Positions 35,501 to 46,328 of a stretch of 64,000 nt of DNA are shown here, in pieces. A program made the position numbers and the translations under genes. The notes beneath the pieces were generated by a model. The model did not search any database, had not been told where the DNA came from, and saw nothing but the letters and a program-made list of their open reading frames with translations. Within the stretch, counting starts at the first letter, position 1. Every line of letters starts with the position of its first letter. The DNA is from Clarireedia homoeocarpa (Eukaryota > Ascomycota > Leotiomycetes > Helotiales > Rutstroemiaceae): assembly GCA_001465935.1 (NCBI GenBank), contig LNKV01000002.1, positions 1,364,001 through 1,428,000 on the forward strand. The letters are read 5' to 3'.

Positions 35501-38069
35501 TTAAGTAAGCAAATGGCTTACTCCAACGGTAAATGCCCATTCATAACTCGTTTACACATACTTTTTTTTTTCTCTCTTTTTGACTTTTTGATGAGGAGAA
35601 GACCCCTTCCCCTTCCTTTTCAGCTATCGTAGGTAAGGGTCCAGCATTCTCTACCTCGGAAAAGTCAAAGCTCCTTCACTACCTCCAATGATAAGGCTTC
35701 TTCCTGAATAGAGTTTTGTTTCACCCCTACTTAACACATATTCAATAAGCACTCATTCATAGGGGGTTGTGAGTGATCTTCACACGATGAGACCCTGTAG
35801 ATGTTTGAATTCCAGCTCTTTTCATTTTTCCTTTTCTTGAACTAATCTTCATCGTTCTCTGTTTACCTATCAAACCAACCTATCCATCTGATTGTTCAAG
35901 CTTCCTACATGCATACATATATACGTCCATCCATCCATTCGTCCATCCGTCCATTAGGTTCTGCAGAAAAAAGCCATGGAAACGCAATGCATGTATGCAT
36001 CTGACGCAAGGTAAGCCAAGTAAGCATCATAAATGCATGTCCTTTCTTTTGTACTCGTTTTCTTGCTTTTGGAGATTCTGCAATACCAGATTAATCCCCA
36101 ACCGATATCTCTTGGATCAGGATATCTATCAAACCAATCAACTCATTCAATACCCCGTAACTCAAAAAAAGACTTGTACTCTTTCTCGTTTTATGCTTTT
36201 ACTTCTTTTGGCTGCACAGGTTTAAATGCATACATACATACATACATTCATGGCTTGCTTATTGGGGCGCTGGGCGCTCGCTCTGATAAAACTTTAAAAA
36301 GACAAGCGTCCTCGAATCGGCTCTTTCGTTCCATTCCCCAACTCCCTCCTCAACCGCATCTCCAGGGGGCGACCGACGAAGCCGGTGAGCTCGTAAAAAA
36401 GAAAAGAGAACGAAAGCATTAGTCTAGATCTTGGGAACCCCGCTTGCTCGCTTGCGTTCACTCTCCTCCCTTTCCCGTTTTACATGGGATGTAAGATCTT
36501 CTTTATGCTCTTTGATGTTTGTTGTTGTTGTTGTTGTTGTTGTTGCGGTGATCGATTAGTTGGTTGAGTAAAGTTGAATCACTTGCTGCTCTCGGTTGCT
36601 ACGCTGTGTTGTGCTACGCTGTGCTGTGCTGTACTGTGCTGTACTGTGCCATATACTACGGGGCGGGAAAGGGTTCATTTAGCTTCCCGCGGGGATGGAC
36701 AAGGGAGCGGGAAGGAAAGGGATTCATGAACTGGGTTCTTGAGGTCTGTGGTAGGGGGAGGAGAAGGCTTGAGATGAAGGGTTGGGGGTTGGGGGTTGGG
36801 GATGGCAAATTGAGGATTGAACGGCCATTTGTCGTGTTTGAAGTATGCATTCATGGTATGTGCGCTAGAGAGACCCCTAAGGAGGAGGCGGATAGGCGGA
36901 TAGGCGGATAGACGGATAGATAGATGGAGGGATGAAGACGGAGTCAATATTCTACCTTACTCTGAGTCTACTTCCTGGATCTGCGTTGTTCGATTGTATT
37001 ATCTTGCTTGCCTGCGCTTTGTCATTGCCATTGTCATTACTATGTCCTCTCGAATCCCGGGAACTTGAAGTTGGACTTGAGGACTTGCAAATAACAAGGG
37101 AGGGAGGGAGGAGATACGTGATATATATATATATATATTTCCCCTCCTCCCCCTTTTACCTTGCGCACTTCATATATCTATCTATCTATCTTACTTACTC
37201 AATTCTCATGATTCTTTTCTTTTTCTTTTCTTCTTTCTTTCTTCTTTTCTTTTTCATTTCTTCCCCATATCCTCTACTCTCCTTCCCCCTCTCCCCCTCC
37301 CCCTTTCTTTACTACCCTTGACTCACTCTCCTCTCCACTCGACTTCCGGCTCGTCCATCCCTTGCTTTACTTCGCTTCGCTTCTGGTATCTTACTCTAGT
37401 TAGCATACTGTGAAATCAGTCACAGAGTAATCAACGAGGAAGAAGCAGAGAGAGAGAGAAGGGGGGGGGGAGGAGTAGGGGAAAATGAATGTATATATGG
37501 GTGCGTGATAAGTCAGGTCAGGTCAGGTCAGGTTGGTCCTGAAATATGTATGTACTGTATGGAGAGTAGAGTAATCCTGTTTATTTATTATTTATCTATC
37601 TATTGTATTAAGATCTTATCTGTTATGAATGAATGGATAGATGAATGGATAGATGAATTGGGTTGGTTTGGTTTGGGTTAGATATTTCTTGCGTATATAT
37701 ATATATATATATCATAAATTAATTAAATAGTTCAAGTTTCTGTATTCTCTTCTCTTCTCTTCTCTTCTCTGCTTACTCTTCTCTGCTCTGATGCTCAATC
37801 CACAGAGATCCATTCATTCATTCATTCATTCATTCTCGCCACACTACTACTACTCCTAGCTGATCTTCGCATTTCGAATTCAGAAAGCGAGAGTGGGGGA
37901 AGGGGGGAGAGGATAAGATGAGATGAAGTAAAGTGAGTAAGGCCAGTAAAGCAAGATATGGAAAATGCGAGAGCTGGTTAGGTTGGTTTGGAGTAAGTAG
38001 GATCTTATCTGATGTGATGTGATGTGATCTGATGTTTTGAAGTGGGAAGGAGGGGAGCGTCATAGGTGA

Positions 38070-38072
<3 letters not shown>

Positions 38073-38104
<32 letters not shown>
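38073..38104. repeat. Poly-T tract, 32 bases
   Basis: An uninterrupted run of 32 T. Confidence 0.9.
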
Positions 38105-38108
<4 letters not shown>

Positions 38109-38414
38109 GTTTAGCAGTTGTGTGGTCTCGATCTTTTGTGTTTGGGGTTTGTTTTATTTTATTTTATTTGATTTGGTTTGGTTTGGTTTTGTTGTTCTCT
38201 TAGAGTATTGTACTGCACTGCACTGCACTGCACTGCACTGTATTGCTTATGCATGCTCTCTGTTCGGCGTTGGTTGGTTGGTTGGGTCTTGTGATGAATG
38301 GTTGTTGTGATGATGATGATGGATAGGGGGAATGGGGAATGGGGAATGGGGTTTGATACTACTCTTTACTCTAATTAAACCCTTGATGGATACAAGATGA
38401 GGGGGGCAGGGGTA

Positions 38415-38568
38415 GAAGGAGGAGGAGGAGAGGGAGGAGAGGGAGGAGAGGGAGGAGAGGGAGGAGAGGGAGGAGAGGGAGGAGAGGGAGGAGAGGGAGG
38501 AGAGGGAGGAGAGGGAGGAGAGGGAGGAGAGAGAGGAGAGAGAGGAGAGAGAGGAGAGAGAGGAAGAA
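38415..38568. repeat. 9-bp purine minisatellite (GAGGGAGGA)n
   Basis: About 150 bases of pure purine on the plus strand, made of nine-base GAGGGAGGA units passing into GAGAGAGGA units. One frame encodes Gly-Gly-Glu repeats, which I regard as accidental. Confidence 0.85.
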
Positions 38569-38621
38569 AAATCGTTAGTATTTGATGTGATAACTCCGGT
38601 TATGGAACATATATATCAACG

Positions 38622-38954
38622 TTAGGATTTATATAAAGAAGGAGAGGGATCGTAGGAAGAAATATCATTTATGAATACAGAAAGATAACTCCAAATAGAA
38701 GATAGAATTTGGAGGAGAAAGATATAAAGCGAGTCATCGGTCAATAAAAGGAAAATGCAAGTGTACCTTAAGGGTAATTGGTCCATTTGCTTATGTACGT
38801 AGTATTTTGTTACATATGCTTCTAGATATGCAAATTCGTATATTACACTATCTTTCATTGATTTGTGCCCTGACTGGCACATTAGAGCCGAAACTTCTAC
38901 CATGGCTTCCTCCTCAGTCATCAACCATCTAGTGCTGTCAATGCGAATATCCAC
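38622..38954 (-). CDS. Possible small hypothetical ORF
   Basis: A 110-codon minus-strand frame begins at a non-ATG codon; the first true Met lies about ten residues in (MTEEEAMVEVSALM). The first 65 residues have a protein-like mix of charged and hydrophobic residues; the rest is Leu/Ile/Ser-rich and low in character. A possible donor (GTACAC) near 38766 suggests only the first part may be coding. I see no family and cannot confirm expression. It starts about 90 bases downstream of the stop of the membrane protein gene at 39048. Confidence 0.25.
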   Translation of the reverse strand: MDIRIDSTRWLMTEEEAMVEVSALMCQSGHKSMKDSVIYEFAYLEAYVTKYYVHKQMDQLPLRYTCIFLLLTDDSLYIFLLQILSSIWSYLSVFINDISSYDPSPSLYKS

Positions 38955-39047
38955 CAGATAAATCGCTTCTCAAAATCCATCTTAACTTCAAAGTTCTTTC
39001 TCCCTCCCAACTTCAATCCCGTCGTCAACCCCCCACCAATCCTCAAC

Positions 39048-39985
39048 TCAACCAGCACTCATCTCATGTCTCATCAACGCACCATGGTCCAGCCCCGGTT
39101 CCATCTCCGACGGTCTGCCCACTCCTTCCATCTCAAAGCGTCTCCACTCACAACAGGGTCCCTCAACTTCTCCTCTACCACTTACTTCCTTGTCCCTCTT
39201 CCCGGCGACGCGTTCAGCGTCCTTCCCTTTCTCTACAATTTTCAAAACCCGACGGCGAGCGAGGAGAAGGAACAACATGCCAAAAATACAGGACAGTCCT
39301 ACGACACCGAGGAGAACCCCTGCCGTGATGCCGATTGTAGGGCTCTTGAGGTTGCAAGGGGGGGAGGTACTGGGTGTTGAAGATGCGTAGGTGGAGAGTG
39401 GAGCGATAGTGGTGAAGGAGGTTGAGGTGGCATTGTAGTTGTGGGGTTGAGAACTTATGCAAGTTGTTCTTCTTGATGATGACGTTGTATTGAGATTTTG
39501 AGGACCTGCATTTATAGGTGGTGTGACTTGGGGATTAGATAATGAAGTGTCAACTGTGCTGGGGGGTCGCGTGAGAGGAGTAGCTGATGTCCAGTTTGAA
39601 GGATTGCGGTGCTGAAGGATGACTGATGCGGCTGGGGGTGGCGAGCTTTGAATGGTTTGTGGAGATGGAAATAGAGGCGCAGAGGTGATTGGTGTTGGCG
39701 CGGTTTGACTTGATGTTGAGCATGAGGTAAGAGTAAAGATTGGCGCCTTTCCAGCAGATGTCGATGATGTGCAAATTTTGCTGCTTCCCGCTACGTCTTC
39801 TAGATGTAGAGCATAACCACTGGCATCGATTACTATTTTGCACTACCAGTTCAAATATCCTTGCTTACCTTGGACAACAGCCGGCTAGAGCACTTGCCCT
39901 AGAATCCTCCTTGGTGATAAAAAATTCGCTATACATGATGAATAAAATAGAGTCGACCTTCGGAACCCGCCAATCTGCTGCTAGG
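39048..39985 (-). CDS. Ser/Thr-rich single-pass membrane protein (sensor-like), 5' end unresolved
   Basis: Minus-strand exons 39819-39048 and roughly 39985-39869 join across a 49-base intron (GTAAGC..CCAG). The join reads SALAGCCPSGYALHLED, a CCPSGY signature common in fungal extracellular Cys-rich domains. Downstream are about 130 residues rich in Ser, Thr and Pro. Then comes a membrane segment IGITAGVLLGVVGLSCIFGM with LFLLLA, a basic stop-transfer RRR and an acidic/basic cytoplasmic tail ending at 39048. This plan matches fungal cell-surface proteins of the Mid2/WSC-sensor style; a signal peptide must lie in further exons upstream. In the same frame stops occur near 39990, so at least one more intron is needed. 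No complete start was found. Confidence 0.65.
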
Positions 39986-41497
39986 AGGTAAATCTATTAC
40001 CGATAAGATAGATGAGAGCTTGCTCGTAAAGAACTAAGGGGTACCGAGATCTACTCCGGTCCGGTCGAGAGCCACACACACGATAACGAAGATATCAAGG
40101 CGAATTGATGATACAGGAGCAGCCAAAAACCGCGGTACTTGAGGATTGATCGAAAGTAAAGTTGGCTCCGACGGATTTGAGACATTCATATGAATGAGTT
40201 GTCATGGTCAACGTGGAGAAAGGAATCCGTGACTTTTCAAACATCTTTGAAATTGGCTTTGAAAGCTACTACACCCTCAATCTGAGGATGAGGCACGTCT
40301 GTACAAGCGATTGCCAAGGGCAGAACACGATGAACTACCACACGTGCTTTGATATGTGACAATTTACAGGCATTCCTTATGCAAATGCCGAAGAATCTGT
40401 GGCGTAAGTAGTATTTAAGATGCAAGCGAATCCTTGGGGACGGGACTATTGCCCTAAAGCGGATGCAAAAACATTACCGGATGCTACACTACAGCATATA
40501 GGCGAACATCGTCAATGATTGCATCCTCAATGATTGCATCCTCAATGATTCCATCTTCTTCCCTAGGATTCAATGCCACATTGTGGCGTATGCAAAGAAC
40601 AATGTGTGAACGGAGACGGATGAAAAGTACTCCCGAGAACCGATGGAGTCGGACTGCTGATTTAGGATGTCAATCGGCTTCCTCAATTCGATATACAGCC
40701 GATAATCACCCTCCGGCAGCCAGAAGTATAGATGAGAGAAGTATACTGATCAGGAGGATACATCCATGAAGCCGAGGCGCTCCAACCACTAGATATTTCT
40801 TTGATTGACTTCATTGTTATTGAAGCCGCATCTCGCGAACTTTGCGTCGTCGTGCATGCAGTGGTAACTGTGAAGAGTTTCAACCATATCCTGTAACACC
40901 CACAGTGCCAAAGGATGAGTTGACATGAAGCTGCAACTGTTTCTTTTGCATCTTCAATGTCCACGACGCATCTTCACAAATGCCATCCACATCCTTCATC
41001 ACCATCTAGGTCCTAGACCATTGACGGTATTTCCGTATGTCACGAGAAAGAGGATGACACGATGCAAGGTTGAGACGATGGCTAATCTTAAAGAGCTTGT
41101 GAAGGTGGCTTAAAGGAAGATGAGGCGCACGGTGTTGCCGAAGAAATCCAGAACTTTTCCCTTTTTGGAAGGGTTCTTGGCGCAGCTCACGTGCACGAGG
41201 ATGACAAGTAGAGTTCCAGTTCCAGTTCCTGCGAACATGGGGAAATTGGTCCTTTCTGGAATCGTTGGAGAAACACGAGCATATTTTGCTAATCAGTTCT
41301 GATAGATTGATGTCAGCGTGGGAGGGAGGGAACAAGAGCACTGCACTATGTCACTTCGGTAGTCCATCTTTGACTTTGTTAGACTAGTTCTATTGCGATT
41401 TCAATAGTTTCTCCCCGCAGGAACATCTAAATTGTTTCAAAAGGATATTTGGTAACTTTGCGACGCCAGAACACAACCTAAAACCATTTCATTCCGT
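39986..41497. other. Intergenic, with small unconfirmed ORFs
   Basis: The missing 5' exon(s) of the membrane protein gene should lie in the left part. A 52-codon plus-strand ORF at 40204-40362 has three Cys near its end and is listed as a finding. Three direct copies of a 15-base TCAATGATTGCATCC-like unit lie at 40510-40552. No other gene is supported. Confidence 0.4.
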
Positions 41498-42518
41498 TTA
41501 CTTCTCCTCAGACCATACGTTGTAACCGAATGTATCCTTCATGTTGACAAATCTTGTGTGTCGTCCATCAGCCACTTTGTTAACTGCCTCAAAGTCCTCA
41601 TCGCTCAAGGTGATCAATTTCGCGTTGCTTGAAATCCTTCCAGGGTTGCTGCTCTTTGGCAGAACAGCATATCCTCTTTTCAATCCCCATGCAATCAAGA
41701 CCTGTGCCAACGAAACACCGTTCTTCTCTGCGATCGCATTGAGCTCCTTGTTGGTTGAAACCTTCTCCCCGGTGCCAGGAACTTGATCCTGGCTTCCCAA
41801 CGGCGAATATGCAACCGGCACAATCTCCTTAGATAAGCAGTACGAGATGAGTTCCTTTTGTGACAGGAAAGGATGGATTTCGATTTGGTTGACAGCAGGC
41901 TTAATTTCGGCATATGAGAGAAGTTCCTCGAGTCCCTTCTTTGTCCAGTTTGAAACACCGATAGATTTGGCGAGTCCAGCCTTGTACAGCTTCTCCATCG
42001 CTCTCCATGTCGGCTCTGGATTCTCTGTCAATTCCTTCTTGATGATGTACTGTCGCAGAGTTAGCAATGGAGTTCCCCATACCCGCTTATTCGCATACCT
42101 TTCCATCAGCGCCAATCTTGACTGATCTGTCTTCGTTCTTCTCGGCCGCGATTGGCCAGTGAACCAAAAATGCGTCAACATAATCAGTTTGTAGCTTCGC
42201 CAGCGAATCCTTCAAACTCCATTCTACATCTTCCGGCTCGTGCAAGTGGTTCCATACTTTGGTAGTAATGAAAATTTCTGATCTCTTCGCGTTTGGGTTG
42301 TTAGAAAGAAATTCCCTGATGCCGGATCCAACCTCGTCTTCGTTTTGGTAAAACCACGCACAATCGAGGTGACGGTACCCAGCATTCAATGCTGCCACGA
42401 CGGCCTTGTGTGTCTCGCCTTTGCTACCTTCGTTGGCAAACGTACCGAAACCAAGCGCTGGCATTTCGAGGCCATTGTTTAGCTTAATAATTGGACCGGT
42501 AACTGCTGGTGCTGCCAT
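41498..42518 (-). CDS. Aldo-keto reductase
   Basis: Minus-strand exons 42518-42099 and 42049-41498 encode 323 aa. The 49-base intron (GTATGC..ACAG) joins GADGK to YIIKKEL. The enzyme would reduce aldehydes or ketones with NADPH in the cytosol, in a TIM barrel. Visible features are GLEMPALGFGTF at the N-terminus and the catalytic set Asp52 and Tyr57 (LDCAWFYQNEDEVG), Lys87 (TTKVWN) and His120 (FLVHWP). GVSNW, NQIEIHPF and the cofactor-binding LPKSSNPGR follow. The length is typical of GCY1/YPR1-like fungal members. The real substrate is unknown. A four-copy 31-bp repeat lies about 95-220 bases upstream of the start codon. Confidence 0.95.
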
Positions 42519-42612
42519 ATTGAATGTTGTGATGTGTATTTGCTTCTACTGGAGGGGTAATGAGGGGTACTCTCCTTTTCTCGACAAGGAGTTTTTGTGA
42601 AATTCTCTTTTT

Positions 42613-42736
42613 GAAGATGGTAAATGATATAAGGAGGGCGATTGAAGATGGTAAATGATATGAGGAGGGCGATTGAAGATGGTAAATGATATAAGGAGGG
42701 CAATTGAAGGTGGTAAATGATACAAGGAGGGCAAAC
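42613..42736. repeat. Four-copy 31-bp tandem repeat in the AKR promoter
   Basis: Four consecutive 31-base units, each containing GGTAAATGATA and AAGGAGGGC, differ by one to four bases. They begin 95 bases upstream of the aldo-keto reductase start. They may affect transcription-factor binding dose; this is inference. Confidence 0.9.
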
Positions 42737-44864
42737 TAAGACTTTTTCCTATCCTACTTTACTAGAGCAATATGTAAGTTTTACTGTAATAGGAGAAGCT
42801 TCTAGTCATGATCAATAGTCTTCACGACTTCTTTCCGGACAACTTGCATAATGTTGTCTTGATGCTAACAGAGGGGTGGTATGACGTCTTGGGGCCGCTC
42901 AAAAGAATGGAGAAGACCCACTCAGCTGCAAGACAAGAGTCAGGGTCTCACGAAAAAGTTACAATTGTGGAAGAGGGACGATGTCAAATAACAACGAGAA
43001 AGTGTGGATGTAGAAACTTTTTTAACGTGGCATGGAAGTAGCCTGTACTTTGATACTAAGGTACGTAAGGTACGCAAGGTACGCAAGGTACAAAATTTCA
43101 CAAGGAAAGGGGAGACCGAGGGGACGTTGTAATAGGACAGACCAGTCGTCGCTTAACCTTGCCTAAGTACGGTAATGGGAGAAACCAAGAAACTAGAAAA
43201 CTCGGCACTACCTTACGACTTCTAGCGTCGGCCTCAGAAGGCGGCCAAGGCTGTATACAGTGATGGCAAGGTGTTTGGACAGTCAGCCAGCAAGTTCAGT
43301 CAGTCTACGAAGTATCTGCGAACCTGTGAGGTATCTACCAAGCACAAGCCCATGGACGGAAGTGCCTAGTAATGGAAGTGGTAATGGTAGCCAGGATGTG
43401 GTGACCTATGAGGTAAGTAAGTGCTGTGCTGTACCACACCTGTACCACACTTGTACCACACCTGTTCAAAGTACCGGTGTGTTTGATACTTCACTCAGTC
43501 TCAGCTGCAATGTCTGCATCGTGACCATTCCCAGCCACTGCAGTCCATCCATCGGGACATGAAGCTGGTAAAACACGGTACGGTACAGCAGTACAGTACA
43601 GTATAGTACCGTACCGGCACGGAAAAGTGCCGCTTACTAACAAGGGAGAAAAGGTTTTCATTTTCCCTCTTTCCATATGGTCACCCCTTCAGGATGCTAT
43701 ACCATTCATTGCCCGAGGATGATAGGACTTGCCACGGCCAGTCCATACTTCGAATAGTGCCGACTGGCTGGACGGCGGCCACCACCACCCAGGCAAAAAA
43801 CGTACGAGTAATTCAGATAAAAATGATGAAAATTGTACCATTCATTGCCGCTATTCTCACCCGCTCCTTTCCAAGTAAATGTCTAAATAGTGGGTTCTGA
43901 TGCGCGGGATGAAAAATGATCTGCTTTGTATGGCCAGATGTCTTTGCTTTTGCCCACTACCGAGCAAGTTCTATCCATTTTGTGCTTGCGCGTAGTGGCG
44001 GTCAAAGCCTCATTCCTGCGAAATTCATCGAAGCTTTACTCACCGAACACCCAAAATTTTATATTTGCCTCACGCTGATTGCACCATGCCCACTGTTTAA
44101 TCTCTTCATAAGGAAACAAGCAGTGATGAATGCGAACAATCCATGGATGGACTCGATACTTCGCATGTGTTTGGGTCGGGCATACTACGGTGTCTTCCAT
44201 CGGATGCTGTCTAAGTAAGTTGTGGTACTCTCGAACGTCATGCTGGATCCTGTCTTACCCACCTCCAACTGCGAATAGAACTTTATCTGTTATCCGAAGA
44301 CTCCGCTATTTTACCTTATCTGAAGCAGTTGGCTGCCAAACCGCGCAAAGCTGTAGGAAAACTGTGCAAAAACTGGAACACTAAAGCTCATGTGTGCAGA
44401 CGTAATGCTACCTTGGACGAGTTTGGGATGCTTGGATCCGCTTTTGATACAAACCTTTTCCCACGCCGGCTAACCCCTACTCATCCCACTACCACCATAT
44501 TGTTTCATGCCCAGCAATTGGCTCATGTGCTGGTGGACCTTTCACGACTCCTTGCGGGTACCTGAAGAAGACATCTCACTCAGATTCAAGTACGATGATT
44601 TCACTCTTTTTGTGCTTGTTAGCTCTACGCGGTGAAGCTATTCTATTCCCTTCCTACTAATTCTCTAGTTTGCCTTAGGTTCCTTCATTTCTGAATATAT
44701 ACAGCTGAGCCCCGCACAAGCTCTCCTTCTCTTTCCTCTCATACTTCTCATACTCCTCAAACTTTCTCCTCAAACAGCAGAAGCCTTCTAACCTTAAAGT
44801 GTCTTCTACACCACAGCTATAACTTTCGTTATCATCAAGTTTTCACACTTCCTACAACATCAAA
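42737..44864. other. Intergenic, GTAC-rich repeats and HAD promoter
   Basis: No gene is supported. Repeated AAGGTACGC units lie at 43057-43090 and repeated CTGTACCACAC units at 43430-43463. An inverted repeat follows at 43576-43616. The right end looks like the promoter of the HAD gene, with TATATA near 44696 and a pyrimidine-rich CTCATACTTCTC stretch at 44725-44775, as in strongly expressed fungal genes. Confidence 0.45.
43576..43616. repeat. GTAC-rich inverted repeat
   Basis: Perfect 11-base arms CGGTACGGTAC (43576-43586) and GTACCGTACCG (43606-43616) flank a 19-base loop that itself contains AGTACAGTACAGTA. Confidence 0.8.
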
Positions 44865-46328
44865 ATGCCTTCTGCTGAAGAACAAGCTGCCTCTGGCACC
44901 AACAACCTCCAGAAGGTTACTAGCAATGGCTCTCATGTCGCAGGATACACTCATACTTTGGCTGTGCCCGGTGAGGATGGAACTGGACCTATTGAGGTTC
45001 CAGCCTCCAGATCATCCTTTGCAGAGACCGATGCCCTGATGCATTCATTGAGCCTCGAGAACAAAGTCAATGGACGAAGAGGCTCCCGTAACAGCTTCGG
45101 CGCTTCGTTGCCGATTCCTCGAGCAAAGCGTCAATCTCGTCTTTCTTCGGTCGTTAACTCAGATAGACCCACACGACCAGGAATGCCAGCTATCCAACCC
45201 ACCCGCGAAATTCTCTCCTCTCAAGTTCAAGATATTGCTAAAGCGAAGACCAAGGCAGCAAAGGATATGGCCTTTGCTTTCGATATTGATGGTGTCCTTG
45301 TTCACGGAGATCGTCTCATCCCAGAAGGAAAGAGAGCACTCGAGATCCTTAATGGTGATAACGAGCTTGGTATTAAGATCCCACACATCTTCTTGACCAA
45401 CGGATCTGGAAAACCCGAAGCCGCTCGTTGTGAACAGCTCTCCAAAATTCTCGGTAACCCTGTCTCCACCGAGCAATTCATCCAATCTCACACTCCTATG
45501 TCTGCCTTGGCTGAATACTACGACACCGTCTTGGTTGTTGGCGGTGAAAACTACCAATGCCGAGAGGTAGCTAAGCTCTACGGTTTCAAGGACATTATCG
45601 TACCTAACGATATCGTCGCTTCGATCCCAACCATCTCCCCGCTGAAGGAGTTCTTCACTGCTGAGCAGAGAGCTACCTCCACTCCAAGAGATTTCAGCAA
45701 GGTTAAGATTGATGCTATCCTTGTGTTCTCCGATTCCCGAGACTATGCTACCGACCTCCAAATCATCATGGATCTCCTCCAATCTGAAGATGGTGTTCTC
45801 GGCACCCGCGCCAAGGATCCAGTCTCTCAACGCATTCCTATCTACTTCTCCCAAGGAGATCTCCTCTGTCCAACCGAACACCCATTCCCACGTATGTCCC
45901 AAGGTACTTTCCGTATCGCTCTCGAATCCATCTACAAGTCCATCACCGGCGTTGAGCTCGAGCGTGTCGTATACGGAAAGCCCGAAACTGCCACCTACAA
46001 GTACGCCGACGAGATCATGGCTTCCTGGATGGAGACCATCCACGGCGAGGAGAAGCTACCAAAGAACATCTACATGGTTGGTGACAACCCTGCATCCGAT
46101 ATCATCGGAGGTAACAACTACGGTTGGAACACTTGCTTGGTACGCACTGGTGTGTTCCAAGGTGGTGAGAACGATGAGCAAAACCCAGCCAACTTTGGTG
46201 TCTTCAACAACGTCTTGGAGGCCGTCCAGACTGCTTTGAAGAAGGAACTTGGCGAGGATTTCAAATTCAACTGGAGCGATTCGATGAACCCTGTCGTTGG
46301 CGATTCGTCTGCCAGCGCTATCGAGTAA
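44865..46328 (+). CDS. HAD-superfamily hydrolase (YKR070W / HDHD5-like)
   Basis: A single exon encodes 487 aa. Residues 1-130 form a Ser/Arg-rich leader that could include a mitochondrial or disordered region. The HAD core follows. Motif I is FDIDGVLVHGD with catalytic Asp140 and Asp142. Motif II is HIFLTNGSGKPE. The Lys of motif III is in VYGKPE, and motif IV is MVGDNPASDIIGGN with Asp407. The cap and overall length fit subfamily IIA proteins related to yeast YKR070W and human HDHD5 (CECR5). The biochemical substrate of this family is not well defined; phosphatase chemistry is inferred from the motifs. The coding sequence is strongly biased to C-ending codons, suggesting high expression. Confidence 0.92.
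   Translation: MPSAEEQAASGTNNLQKVTSNGSHVAGYTHTLAVPGEDGTGPIEVPASRSSFAETDALMHSLSLENKVNGRRGSRNSFGASLPIPRAKRQSRLSSVVNSDRPTRPGMPAIQPTREILSSQVQDIAKAKTKAAKDMAFAFDIDGVLVHGDRLIPEGKRALEILNGDNELGIKIPHIFLTNGSGKPEAARCEQLSKILGNPVSTEQFIQSHTPMSALAEYYDTVLVVGGENYQCREVAKLYGFKDIIVPNDIVASIPTISPLKEFFTAEQRATSTPRDFSKVKIDAILVFSDSRDYATDLQIIMDLLQSEDGVLGTRAKDPVSQRIPIYFSQGDLLCPTEHPFPRMSQGTFRIALESIYKSITGVELERVVYGKPETATYKYADEIMASWMETIHGEEKLPKNIYMVGDNPASDIIGGNNYGWNTCLVRTGVFQGGENDEQNPANFGVFNNVLEAVQTALKKELGEDFKFNWSDSMNPVVGDSSASAIE

Larger units (their letters stand above)
25842..38621. other. 12.8-kb gene-free region upstream of the zinc-finger gene
   Basis: No ORF here shows a protein family, convincing codon pattern or plausible splice structure. 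The stretch is crowded with simple repeats; the main ones have their own entries. Others include (GGT)n at 26247-26335, (AAAAGGC)n at 26987-27027, (AAAAAT)n at 27410-27448, ACACC repeats at 27924-27955 and GAA repeats at 29043-29090. There are also TCGATTT repeats at 29968-30030, a (GTACCC/GGACCT)n run at 31965-32022, GCGGT repeats at 32716-32738, ATTC repeats at 37812-37835 and CACTG repeats at 38215-38240. Stretches of unique sequence lie between (28440-28800, 29100-29900, 33200-36000). These may be distal promoter, 5' leader or noncoding RNA. Confidence 0.55.

Noticed and set aside
38397..38585. Gly-Gly-Glu repeat ORF
   Set aside because: Translation of a purine minisatellite, without a plausible gene context.
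45159..46043. 294-codon minus-strand ORF
   Set aside because: Antisense shadow of the strongly codon-biased HAD gene; no family features.
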